This document shows, piece after piece, positions 23,326 through 31,262 of a DNA stretch of 32,940 nucleotides. The notes under the pieces are model-generated. The model was not told the origin of the DNA, ran no database searches, and saw nothing but the letters and a program-made list of their open reading frames with translations. The position numbers and the translations under genes are program-made. The DNA is from Candidatus Methanoperedens sp. Its GTDB lineage: Archaea; Halobacteriota; Methanosarcinia; Methanosarcinales; Methanoperedenaceae. The stretch covers positions 1 to 32,940 of the forward strand of contig JAHFCV010000002.1 of the NCBI GenBank assembly GCA_023249275.1, given 5' to 3'. The stretch's first letter is position 1, and every line of letters begins with the position of its first letter.

Positions 23326-23934
23326 GTGACCAATATAGCAGTGCTCGTGTCAGGAAGAGGTTCAAATCTCCAGGCTATCATAGACAGCATTGAGAGCGGC
23401 TATTTAAAAGCAAAAATCAGTGTGGTAGCCAGTGACGTCGGGGATGCCTACGCGCTGGAACGTGCAAGAAAACACGGGATAGATGCTGTTTTTGTTAATC
23501 CGAAAATATTTTCCTCAAAGGAATTGTACGAAAAAGAGATTCTGGGGATTTTAAAAACACATGATTCAGAACTTATATTGCTTGCAGGATACATGCGGGT
23601 ACTCGGAAAAACATTGCTCGAGGCGTATAAAAACCGCATACTCAACATCCACCCGGCATTGCTTCCTGCTTTTCCCGGTCTTCATGCGCAGAAGCAGGCA
23701 TTTGACCACGGCGTAAAGGCAGCAGGATGCACGGTTCATTTTGTGGATGACGTGCTGGATGGCGGCCCAATCATAATGCAGCGATGCGTGGAAGTGAAAG
23801 AAGACGATGACGCTGAAACTCTTGCGGAAAGGATACTTGAGCAGGAGCACAAGATTTATCCCCAGGCTGTAAAATTGTTTGTCGAAAAAAGGCTGCGTAT
23901 AGAAGGACGGAAAGTTAAAATCATACAACCATAA
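23326..23934 (+). CDS. purN: Phosphoribosylglycinamide formyltransferase (PurN)
   Basis: The 202-residue enzyme transfers a formyl group from 10-formyl-THF to GAR in purine synthesis. VLVSGRGSNLQAI is the phosphate-binding loop. ILNIHPALLPAFPG holds Asn107 and His109, and VHFVDDVLDGGPI holds Asp145; these three are the family's catalytic residues. The start is a GTG. It leads a one-carbon set with glyA and folD, which together make and use folate-type one-carbon units. This fits an archaeon that uses THF for biosynthesis alongside H4MPT for methane metabolism. Confidence 0.93.
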   Translation: MTNIAVLVSGRGSNLQAIIDSIESGYLKAKISVVASDVGDAYALERARKHGIDAVFVNPKIFSSKELYEKEILGILKTHDSELILLAGYMRVLGKTLLEAYKNRILNIHPALLPAFPGLHAQKQAFDHGVKAAGCTVHFVDDVLDGGPIIMQRCVEVKEDDDAETLAERILEQEHKIYPQAVKLFVEKRLRIEGRKVKIIQP

Positions 23935-23954
23935 ACTCGGAGAAAGGAATTATT

Positions 23955-25199
23955 ATGCCATTAAAAACAATCGACCCTGAAATTTACGAAGTAATGAGAC
24001 ATGAAACAGAGAGACAGAGGACCAAATTAAACCTGATAGCATCGGAGAACTATGCAAGCCGCGCCGTTCTTGCTGCGCAGGGCTCGGTAATGACAAATAA
24101 ATATGCCGAGGGTTATCCCGGAAAGAGATACTATGGCGGATGCGAGTTTGTGGATATGGCTGAGAATCTTGCGATAGAAAGGGCAAAGAAGCTGTTCAAA
24201 GCGGAACATATCAATGTGCAGCCCCATTCTGGTTCGCAGGCGAACATGGCTGTATACTTTGCCATGCTCAAGTACGGGGATACTATCATGAGCATGGATT
24301 TATCACACGGCGGGCATCTTTCACACGGAAGCCATGTGAATTTTTCGGGGAAATTGTTCAATATCGTGCCTTACGGCGTTTCAAGGGAGACGAAAACCAT
24401 AGATTACGATGAATTGTCCGAAATTGCCAGAAAAAATAAACCCAAACTTATTGTTTCAGGGGCAAGCGCATATCCGCGCGAGCTTGATTTCAAACGATTC
24501 GGGGAGATTGCAGACGAGGTGGGCGCACTATTACTCGCTGACATCGCGCACATTGCAGGGCTGGTCGTGGCTGGCATACACAGTGACCCTGTGCCTTATG
24601 CCGATTTTGTCACAACGACCACCCATAAGACGCTAAGAGGCCCGCGCGGCGGAATGATAATGTGCAGGTCGGAATATGCAAAAGAGATTGACAAGAATGT
24701 TTTCCCTGGCATACAGGGCGGTCCTCTTATGCATGTCATCGCTGCAAAAGCCGTTGCATTCAAGGAAGCCATGAATAAGGATTTCAACGATTACCAGAAG
24801 CAAATAGTAAAAAATGCAAAGAAGATTGCTTCGGAACTTTTATCACGCGGCTATGAACTGGTCTCAGGCGGCACGGATAACCACCTGATGCTTGTTGACC
24901 TCATGCCTCTTGATATCACGGGCAAGGACGCCGAGGCAAAACTCGGCGAGGCTGGAATCATCCTCAACAAAAACACCATACCATTTGAGACAAGAAGCCC
25001 ATTTATCACAAGCGGTATCCGTATCGGGACGCCTGCGGTAACAACCAGGGGAATGAAGGAAAAAGAGATGGCGATTATTGCACAGGCAATTGATGAAACC
25101 CTTCGCAACATGAACGATGCCGAAAAATTAAAAGACGTAAAGAAAAACATCCTGGAGCTGTGCAGGCAGTTCCCGATTCCGTACGACGAGGCGTATTGA
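23955..25199 (+). CDS. glyA: Serine hydroxymethyltransferase
   Basis: The 414-residue PLP enzyme interconverts serine and glycine, loading a one-carbon unit on a folate. Visible signatures are LIASENYASRAV, AEGYPGKRYYGGCE, LSHGGHLSHG and the PLP lysine at about residue 225 in TTTTHKTLRGPRGGMI. Length is normal for prokaryotic SHMT. The ATG has GGAGAAAGGA upstream. It lies 20 bases after purN, and its stop overlaps the folD start by one base. Confidence 0.96.
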   Translation: MPLKTIDPEIYEVMRHETERQRTKLNLIASENYASRAVLAAQGSVMTNKYAEGYPGKRYYGGCEFVDMAENLAIERAKKLFKAEHINVQPHSGSQANMAVYFAMLKYGDTIMSMDLSHGGHLSHGSHVNFSGKLFNIVPYGVSRETKTIDYDELSEIARKNKPKLIVSGASAYPRELDFKRFGEIADEVGALLLADIAHIAGLVVAGIHSDPVPYADFVTTTTHKTLRGPRGGMIMCRSEYAKEIDKNVFPGIQGGPLMHVIAAKAVAFKEAMNKDFNDYQKQIVKNAKKIASELLSRGYELVSGGTDNHLMLVDLMPLDITGKDAEAKLGEAGIILNKNTIPFETRSPFITSGIRIGTPAVTTRGMKEKEMAIIAQAIDETLRNMNDAEKLKDVKKNILELCRQFPIPYDEAY

Positions 25200-26074
25200 T
25201 GCAGGAGCTTCCCGAGGTCACAGACCCCCGCGTAATAGACGGCAGGAAAATAGCGCAGGGCATCGAGGCTGAGGTCAAAAAAGAGGTTGACGCGTTTGTA
25301 AAAAGGCGCAGCATAAGACCTGCGCTCGCTACTATTCTTGCAGGAGAGCATCCTCCTTCAAAACTGTACGTCAAGCTCAAGCACTGGGCATGCAAGCGCG
25401 TGGGCATTGTATCAGAAGACCACAAGTTTCCACAGGAAACAAAGCAGGAAGAAATAATCGGTCTTATCGAAGTCCTGAATAAACGACCAGAGATACACGG
25501 GATACTTGTACAGCTTCCCCTCCCGAAACACATCGATGAGCGTGCAGTAATGATGCGCATCGCGCCCGTGAAAGACGTGGACGGTTTCAACCCGCTTAAT
25601 ATGGGAAAAATGCTCATTGGACGCGAAGGGTTTGTACCGTGCACTCCCAAAGGGATTGTAAGGGCGCTTTCTGAATTCAACATAGACCCGCAGGGCAAGG
25701 AAGTGGTAGTAGTTGGTCATAGCAATGTGGTTGGAAAGCCTGCTGCGATAATGCTACTCAACCGCAATGCAACTGTCAGGGTATGCCATGTATACACCAA
25801 AGACCTGAAAAGCCATACAAAAGAGGCTGATATTCTTATTGTGGCTGCTGGCGTTCGCGGGCTGATTAAAGCTGACATGGTGAAAGAGGGGGCAATAGTT
25901 TTCGATGTAGGTATAACGTGGCAGGATGAAAGGGTGTATGGGGATGTGGATTTTGATGATGTTCTGCCCAGGGTCAAGTTAATATCGCCTGTACCCGGGG
26001 GCGTGGGTCCCATGACCATCGCGATTCTGATGGAGCACACGCTTGCGGCTGCGAAGATGCAAGCCGGCGAATGA
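25199..26074 (+). CDS. folD: Methylene-THF dehydrogenase/cyclohydrolase (FolD)
   Basis: The 291-residue bifunctional enzyme oxidises 5,10-methylene-THF and hydrolyses methenyl-THF to 10-formyl-THF, the substrate of PurN. Motifs: KLYVKLKHW with the catalytic Lys at about 61, GILVQLPLPKH, PVKDVDGFNP, PCTPKG, and the Rossmann stretch VVGHSNVVGKPAA. The usual Gly-x-Ser reads Gly-His-Ser here. The start at 25199 sits in TGATG, overlapping the glyA stop; a start 39 bases earlier lies inside glyA and is less likely. Confidence 0.95.
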   Translation: MQELPEVTDPRVIDGRKIAQGIEAEVKKEVDAFVKRRSIRPALATILAGEHPPSKLYVKLKHWACKRVGIVSEDHKFPQETKQEEIIGLIEVLNKRPEIHGILVQLPLPKHIDERAVMMRIAPVKDVDGFNPLNMGKMLIGREGFVPCTPKGIVRALSEFNIDPQGKEVVVVGHSNVVGKPAAIMLLNRNATVRVCHVYTKDLKSHTKEADILIVAAGVRGLIKADMVKEGAIVFDVGITWQDERVYGDVDFDDVLPRVKLISPVPGGVGPMTIAILMEHTLAAAKMQAGE

Positions 26075-26137
26075 ACCATTTTAGCATGTTTATTCATGGA
26101 GATTAGTTTTATGAGAGAATAACGTGTATTTTAGTGG

Positions 26138-26163
26138 TGCAGCGATGCAAGCTGCAAGGAGAT
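26138..26163 (+). promoter_or_regulatory. Leader hairpin directly ahead of the MC1 ribosome binding site
   Basis: TGCAGC (26138-26143) and GCTGCA (26151-26156) form a six-base stem with a seven-base loop. The AAGGAGAT site follows at once at 26156-26163. Such a stem next to the ribosome site could affect translation of this abundant chromatin protein. Confidence 0.4.
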
Positions 26164-26170
26164 TATGAAT

Positions 26171-26455
26171 ATGGCAGAAACCAAGAATTTTGTTTTAACA
26201 GACAAAAAAGGAGACGAGAGCAGTGTTTTTTCAGGGCGCCAGCCGAGACAGGCAGCCCTTAAAGCGGCTAACCGCATTGGAGGGACAAAAAATAAACCGG
26301 TTGAAATCAGGCTGCGTGAGCGGGGAACCAAGAAAGTACATATATTCATGGGCTGGAAGGAACTGGTGAATGCACCCAAGAACAAGCCTGCATGGATGCC
26401 AGATAAGATTAACAAGCCGTTTGTCAAGAAGACCGGAACTGAGAAGCTGGAATAA
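26171..26455 (+). CDS. Chromatin protein MC1
   Basis: This is a basic 94-residue protein. FVLTDKKGDESSVFSGRQPR, AALKAANRIGG and RLRERGTKKVHIF, then PKNKPAWMPDKINKPFVKK, are the hallmark segments of methanogen chromosomal protein MC1. MC1 binds and bends DNA as a monomer in Methanosarcinales and some haloarchaea. Removing the first Met leaves 93 residues, the length of the classic protein. An in-frame ATG at 26165 sits closer to the ribosome site; 26171 is preferred from the family N-terminus. The gene stands alone with its own terminator. Confidence 0.96.
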   Translation: MAETKNFVLTDKKGDESSVFSGRQPRQAALKAANRIGGTKNKPVEIRLRERGTKKVHIFMGWKELVNAPKNKPAWMPDKINKPFVKKTGTEKLE

Positions 26456-26485
26456 GCTGTAATCATTATTACAGCAATTTTTTTT
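26456..26485 (+). terminator. Intrinsic-type terminator of the MC1 gene
   Basis: Directly after the stop codon, GCTGTAAT and ATTACAGC form a perfect eight-base stem with the four-base loop CATT (26456-26475). Two A and eight T follow. This is the clearest terminator in the window. Confidence 0.75.
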
Positions 26486-26625
26486 GCGTGTTGTTTTTTA
26501 TTTTCAATTATTTGCAATAGCAATAGCTATGAGAACAAGTTTAGTAAAAAAGTGTTCATAGCATTGAAAATAATCAATGCTATTTTATTTAAAATTATAT
26601 AAAAAAATATTAAGTTAAAATATTT

Positions 26626-26817
26626 TTAATATCTCTTCGGTTTATGTTTCTGGTAGCATTCCCTGCAATATACAGGTCTGTCGCCTGAAGGCACAAAGGG
26701 TACTTCAGTTTCCTGACCACAATCTGCACATGTTGCTTTATGCATTTCTCTTGGTCCGCTTGGTCTGAAGCCTCCTCTGCCTCCTCCACGGAAGCCGCCT
26801 CTTCTATCGTTGTCCAT
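26626..26817 (-). CDS. RGG-rich CxxC-x17-CxxC zinc protein, copy B (63 aa)
   Basis: A disordered N-terminal Gly/Arg tail (RGGFRGGGRGGFRPSGP) is followed by a zinc-ribbon unit: CADC, 17 residues, CREC. This is the CxxC-x17-CxxC domain known from Methanosarcina and bacterial small proteins. The RGG tail suggests RNA or DNA binding. AAGGTGA is the ribosome site. The mature part is nearly identical to copy A, 40 bases upstream on the same strand. Differences include CGQ against CKQ and YQKHKPKRY against YTKHKPARY. The role is not established. Confidence 0.85.
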   Translation of the reverse strand: MDNDRRGGFRGGGRGGFRPSGPREMHKATCADCGQETEVPFVPSGDRPVYCRECYQKHKPKRY

Positions 26818-26856
26818 TTAATTCACCTTTCTATTAACTATTATTAGAAAAATAGT

Positions 26857-27060
26857 TCAATATCTTGCTGGCTTGTGTTTCGTGTAACATTCCCTGCAAT
26901 ATACGGGTCTGTCACCGGAAGGTACAAAAGGTACCTCTGTTTCCTGTTTGCAATCAGCACATGTTGCTTTGTGCATTTCTCTTGGTCCGCTTGGCCTGAA
27001 GCCACCGCTGCCGCCGCGGAAACCGCCGCGTGAACCGCCGCCTCTTCTGTCATTATCCAT
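26857..27060 (-). CDS. RGG-rich CxxC-x17-CxxC zinc protein, copy A (67 aa)
   Basis: This is the first of a tandem pair. The Gly/Arg/Ser tail is a little longer (GGGSRGGFRGGSGGFRPSG), with the same zinc-ribbon unit CADC-x17-CREC and the shared stretch SGPREMHKATCADC. GGAAAG ahead of the ATG acts as a weak ribosome site. The pair has probably arisen by gene duplication and the tails are changing faster than the zinc unit. Small cold-shock or RNA-chaperone-like roles are plausible for this composition, but are inference. Confidence 0.85.
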   Translation of the reverse strand: MDNDRRGGGSRGGFRGGSGGFRPSGPREMHKATCADCKQETEVPFVPSGDRPVYCRECYTKHKPARY

Positions 27061-27240
27061 TTATTTCTTTCCTTTATTTTATAAACCAATTAACCTAAAA
27101 AAAACAGCCTTAGACGGTATAACCCTCTAATAGTTGCCCAATAAGCCAACCGATTGAAATCTTTAATATCATCTTTAGCATATATATCTTTGCTTCGCTT
27201 TCGCCCAAAAACCAAAAAAAAATTACAAGGCTTAAAAAGA

Positions 27241-27250
27241 AAAATATATT
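27241..27250 (+). promoter_or_regulatory. Probable TATA box of the second surface-protein operon
   Basis: AAAATATATT lies about 31 bases ahead of the ATG at 27277, giving a leader of only a few bases. The surrounding 27061-27276 gap is A/T-rich and holds no other recognisable gene. Confidence 0.4.
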
Positions 27251-27276
27251 AGTCCTGAGGTTATTATTAATTCGAG

Positions 27277-28941
27277 ATGAAACGGTACTTAGCAGTTTTA
27301 ATTATAATTCTCTGGTCTGTAAGTCTGGCATCGGCTGCAAGTTATAGTCCCGGTGACATAGAATGGGCTGCGGCTGTTTCAGGCACCCTTAATAAAGGCG
27401 GAACGCTGACCAACGGGGAGTTTATGGTAAAAGCAATACAATTCCCTTCTCCTGTTCCTGGAATAAAAGATATCAACGGAAACATTGTCCCTGAAACCGA
27501 TGTGGATCCTATGGTCTTGCTTGAGATTTATAAAAATGGCGTCCTCACCAAAGAGCTTATCATGAATCTTCAAAGTGAGGCTTATATCGACCCTGATTAC
27601 GAAGTCAAGATATCCGCTACCGGCTTCCCTGCAAAGAACGCCAGGGGGTGGGTATATGAGTATTATTCCGCCGAACCGCCATGGGCAACCATATCTATCC
27701 AGACAAGGGCAAAGCCAAAACTTGTGGTTGCGGTTACAACAGATAAAACCGAATATACTTCTTACAGCGACATGATAATTACCGCAACAGTGACCGTAAC
27801 AAATAGTGAGGCAAGAGCAAAAAATATTGATGTGTATCTAAACACAGGTGAACTGCAGCTTCGCGGCGGCGATACAAGCCAGCTTCACAAGTATTACTAT
27901 ATGATGGAAGCAGGGACAAGCCAGAGTTTTGCGGTCATACTGGTTGTTCCTGAACTTATCGACCAGAAATCATATACCTTGAGTGTGGATGCGAAAGGCT
28001 TTGATGTTAAGGACATTGAATACAAGGCAGCAAAAACCTCTACTACCGTAATGGTTTCACCAAAACAGAATTATTTTGCTATAAGCAAAGCTGTGAAAGA
28101 CCGCATTTATCTCCAGGACATCGTACCTGTAAGGATTACTGTTGGAAATGGGGGGATGTTTGATATATATAACATCCATGTCACCGACAGCATGAGTGAA
28201 AATTTTGAGTTAAAGTCCAACACATCCTTCCAATGGGACATAGCTGTGCTCAAACCAGGGCAGGAATGGGGAAGGACCTACTCAATAAAACCTCTTGAAA
28301 CAAACCTCAATGGTTTCACTATTCCGGCTGTTACTGCACAATACACAGTTAACAATAAACAATATAGCGCAACATCCGCAACGACAAATGTCATTGTCAA
28401 TGGCCCAAAAATAATCCTGAACAAGACAGTGGATAAGCCGATTGTAAACATAAGCGAAGACGTGACAGTTACAGTGAGTATCAATAACGCCGGTAATATA
28501 GCCACAAAGGCTGAGGTCAAAGATTCATTACCTGAAGGTGTAAGCCTTGTAAGCGGTTCGACCAATCTGGCGTCCACTTTTTTAGAGCTGAACACACCGC
28601 AGGGGTTCAGCTATATCATCAGGATGAATCAGGAGGGGGAAATTAAATTACCTGCTGCCGTGGCTAACTATACCGGAGTTGAGTACAAAGGAATAACACG
28701 GTCGGTATTAAGCTCCGAGAGACCTGTCATTACTGTGATTGATCCCAGTAAAATTACGCCCGCTCCAACCGAGAGCCCGGCTCCTGCCACGGTTGCACCC
28801 ACACCGATAGAAACAACACCCGGTCAAACACCCAGTCCCTCACCAACAAATACTCCTACTCCAACCCCGATAACACCGGGTTTTGGTTCTGTATTTAGCA
28901 TAATTGTGTTGATATTTGCAGCAGCCCACAGGCGCAGATGA
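27277..28941 (+). CDS. Surface protein with DUF11-type repeats and PGF-CTERM-like anchor (554 aa)
   Basis: A signal peptide (MKRYLAVLIIILWSVSLASAA) opens the protein. An N-terminal domain of about 230 residues is homologous to that of the protein at 4774 (compare AAVSGTLNKGGTLTNGEF and FPAKNARGWVYEYY with GGVSGKLLRGEVLTYKG and LPAQNAREWLFESY). One DUF11 pair follows (NVIVNGPKIILNKTVDKPIV...GNIATKAEVKDSLPEG), then a Pro/Thr-rich stalk from about residue 490. The end TPGFGSVFSIIVLIFAAAHRRR is a PGF motif, a hydrophobic helix and a basic tail. This is the archaeosortase sorting signal of glycosylated S-layer-associated proteins. Its stop overlaps the DHH gene by four bases, an odd partner for a surface protein. 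Confidence 0.85.
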   Translation: MKRYLAVLIIILWSVSLASAASYSPGDIEWAAAVSGTLNKGGTLTNGEFMVKAIQFPSPVPGIKDINGNIVPETDVDPMVLLEIYKNGVLTKELIMNLQSEAYIDPDYEVKISATGFPAKNARGWVYEYYSAEPPWATISIQTRAKPKLVVAVTTDKTEYTSYSDMIITATVTVTNSEARAKNIDVYLNTGELQLRGGDTSQLHKYYYMMEAGTSQSFAVILVVPELIDQKSYTLSVDAKGFDVKDIEYKAAKTSTTVMVSPKQNYFAISKAVKDRIYLQDIVPVRITVGNGGMFDIYNIHVTDSMSENFELKSNTSFQWDIAVLKPGQEWGRTYSIKPLETNLNGFTIPAVTAQYTVNNKQYSATSATTNVIVNGPKIILNKTVDKPIVNISEDVTVTVSINNAGNIATKAEVKDSLPEGVSLVSGSTNLASTFLELNTPQGFSYIIRMNQEGEIKLPAAVANYTGVEYKGITRSVLSSERPVITVIDPSKITPAPTESPAPATVAPTPIETTPGQTPSPSPTNTPTPTPITPGFGSVFSIIVLIFAAAHRRR

Positions 28942-29876
28942 GTTCAATCGTTTTTACTCATGGGGATTGCGATGGTATATGCTCAGGTGCTATCGTTAAA
29001 AGCGCGCTTCCTGATTCAACTGTATTTTTTACAAGTCCTGTGAGCATGCTTGGCGAATTGAATAACATCGATAAAAACTACGATAATATTGTGATATGCG
29101 ACATTGCAATCGATGAAAAAACCTCCACGCACCTGGAAAAAAAGTTAAATGAGCTTGCAGAGGTCTCAACAGTAGTTTATATAGATCATCATCCTCTCCC
29201 TGAAAATTGGTATCACTCCGACTGGTTTTACCACGATAACTGTTCAGCATCTGAGCAGGCATACCGTATTTTTGAGAGAAAACTCAGCCGCGATATGAGA
29301 CGTGTTGCGATATACGGCGCCATAGGGGATTTCAGCCAGACCGCATCTGTAAAGAAATGGGAGCACGACTGGGATATACGAACATTGTATTTTTACGCAG
29401 GGGCACTGATACAGGGTATAACATACGCAGGCAGGGATTACGATTACAAAAGAAGGATACTGGATGCGCTTTCAGAGGATATGCCGCCTATCCGGATAGA
29501 AGGGCTTCTTGAAGCCGCAATAATTGCCTCAAGAAAAGAGGAAGAGATAAGGATACAGGTCAGGCAAAAAGTGGTGAAATTAAGAAATCTTGCCTATGTT
29601 ATCGATATTAACGGGTATATGTCAAAAGCCGCCATATATGCAGCATCTTTTGGAGATGCGCTTGTGGGTATATCCTGCGAGTACAGACCGCACAAACATG
29701 TTTATGATTTGAGTATCCGCCTCAGGAACAGCGGGGTGGATTTAAATACAATATTGCGTCGTGTAACGCTTTCCCATGGCGGTACGGGAGGAGGGCATCC
29801 ATTCGCCGGAGGCGCGCGCATCCCTGAAAAAGAACTCGCGGCATTTTTACATGACCTGGATGATGCATTATCATGA
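28938..29876 (+). CDS. DHH/DHHA1 phosphoesterase (RecJ-like)
   Basis: The 312-residue protein has the DHH motifs HGDCDG (residues 8-13), CDIAID (54-59), DHHPLP (83-88) and YGAIGDF. A C-terminal DHHA1 domain follows with SHGGTGGGHPFAGGARI. Such two-metal (usually Mn2+) enzymes hydrolyse phosphodiester bonds in short nucleic acids or cyclic dinucleotides. The archaeal group includes RecJ-like nucleases and nanoRNases. Here the first motif carries a Cys in place of the common Ser/Thr (GDCDG). No transmembrane, CBS or DHHA2 part is seen. It overlaps both neighbours by four bases. Confidence 0.85.
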   Translation: MSSIVFTHGDCDGICSGAIVKSALPDSTVFFTSPVSMLGELNNIDKNYDNIVICDIAIDEKTSTHLEKKLNELAEVSTVVYIDHHPLPENWYHSDWFYHDNCSASEQAYRIFERKLSRDMRRVAIYGAIGDFSQTASVKKWEHDWDIRTLYFYAGALIQGITYAGRDYDYKRRILDALSEDMPPIRIEGLLEAAIIASRKEEEIRIQVRQKVVKLRNLAYVIDINGYMSKAAIYAASFGDALVGISCEYRPHKHVYDLSIRLRNSGVDLNTILRRVTLSHGGTGGGHPFAGGARIPEKELAAFLHDLDDALS

Positions 29877-30448
29877 AAAACGTTATGAAAGAAATAGTGT
29901 TCGTGGGGCGTTCAAACGTGGGAAAATCCACGCTTATCAGGGCGCTCACGGGTAAGAAAATCCCTGTAGGCAAACTTCCCGGAGTGACAAGAAAACCCCT
30001 GAAAATTCCTTATCAGAATATACAGATTACCGACATGCCCGGATTTGGATTCATGAGCGGCGCCAGTGAAGAAAGTATGGAAGCTATCAAGGATAATATC
30101 GTCCATTACATAGAGGATAATGCTTCAAATATCGCCCTGGCTGTAATGGTTGTGAATTCGGGTTCGTTTGCCGAGATTGTGGACAGATGGGCTGGAAGAA
30201 ATGAAATACCGGTAGAGGTTGAACTTTACGAGTTTTTGCAGGAGTTAAACATAGATGTTATTGTGGCTGCAAATAAAATAGATAAAGCCGGGAATGTGGA
30301 CGAAACGCTTGATGGGATTGCAGAGCGCCTTGGCATGATGCCTCCATGGAAGCAGTGGCTTGACAAGATAGTGCCCGTGAGCGCAAAAAAAGGAAATGTC
30401 AGGGGGTTAAAAGAGCTTATCCAGAAGAAACTGGAAGGAAAAAAATAG
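29873..30448 (+). CDS. engB: EngB/YihA-family GTP-binding protein
   Basis: The 191-residue GTPase shows the G1 loop GRSNVGKS (12-19), the G2 Thr in PGVTRKP, G3 DMPGFGFMSG, G4 NKID and G5 SAK, in the order of the EngB family. Bacterial EngB acts in large ribosomal subunit assembly; archaeal forms are less studied. Its first ATG overlaps the end of the DHH gene by four bases, and a second Met at codon 5 is possible. The gene ends nine bases before the convergent methyltransferase gene. Confidence 0.88.
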   Translation: MKNVMKEIVFVGRSNVGKSTLIRALTGKKIPVGKLPGVTRKPLKIPYQNIQITDMPGFGFMSGASEESMEAIKDNIVHYIEDNASNIALAVMVVNSGSFAEIVDRWAGRNEIPVEVELYEFLQELNIDVIVAANKIDKAGNVDETLDGIAERLGMMPPWKQWLDKIVPVSAKKGNVRGLKELIQKKLEGKK

Positions 30449-30457
30449 CATCGGCAA

Positions 30458-31258
30458 TTAGTTTTTCCTGCCTGACATTATAAAAAATCCGTTTCTTTTG
30501 AGCAGCCATTTCAACTGGGAATAAAAGGCTTGAACATTTCCTTTCCGGGTATGAGGATGCGACCCGATGTATGTAATGTTATTTTTATTGAACCAGTCAA
30601 GCACTTCGCCGACAGAGTGATAGCTCTCGTAAGGATTGACGTATTTGTCAGCCGCATAAGCCTGTTCGTGCGTATTTTTAAGTTTTCTCCCGTATATCCG
30701 GCGTTCAACGAACGATATTCTCCTCTCAATGTCTTCGCCTGCGTTCAATTTTATCCACATTCTCCTTACCCTGTGCGTAAGCCTGCCGTACCTGTTATAT
30801 AACCCCACGGTCACGGTTCCGCCGGGTTTGCAAAGGTCAGAAAGTACACGGAAACGCGTATAGGGGTCGCTTGTATGGTGCAGCACCCCGATACCGAAGA
30901 TGTGGTCAAACCTCTTTTCGGTGGTAAATCCTGCAATATCGCACTGGTTGAACTCAACCTCCAAATTGAACTTTTCTGCAAGTTTTCTTCCTTTCGCAAG
31001 TGAGGAGTTGCAAAGGTCAAGCGCAGTAACCCTGGCGCCGTAATATGAAAAATAGCAGGATTTTTCTCCTGTGCCGCAGCCTGCGTCAAGCACTTCTTTT
31101 CCCGAAAGCGAGCCGGGTTCCAGTCCTGCGGTTGCAAGGATTTTTGACATGACGTTGGCGTGGAGTTTATTTACCAGGTCGCGTTCGTTGCGGATGGGGA
31201 GAGAGGGATAAGGGTATCTCTCATACAACTGGTTTACCGAGCGGGCGATTTTGTCCAT
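30458..31258 (-). CDS. SAM-dependent methyltransferase (class I)
   Basis: The 266-residue protein has the Rossmann-fold SAM motif EVLDAGCGTGEKSCYFS, the acidic residue at the end of strand 2 (VTALDLCNSS), and GIGVLHHTSDPYTRF after strand 4. Its opening SVNQLYERYPYPSLP occurs in methyltransferases that act on lipids, quinones or sugars; the substrate is not set. The ATG at 31258 is favoured because GAGGT precedes it, and it lies four bases after the stop of the GT-C-like gene, so the two are co-transcribed. A quinone or glycan role is possible but unsupported. Confidence 0.85.
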   Translation of the reverse strand: MDKIARSVNQLYERYPYPSLPIRNERDLVNKLHANVMSKILATAGLEPGSLSGKEVLDAGCGTGEKSCYFSYYGARVTALDLCNSSLAKGRKLAEKFNLEVEFNQCDIAGFTTEKRFDHIFGIGVLHHTSDPYTRFRVLSDLCKPGGTVTVGLYNRYGRLTHRVRRMWIKLNAGEDIERRISFVERRIYGRKLKNTHEQAYAADKYVNPYESYHSVGEVLDWFNKNNITYIGSHPHTRKGNVQAFYSQLKWLLKRNGFFIMSGRKN

Positions 31259-31262
31259 CCTT

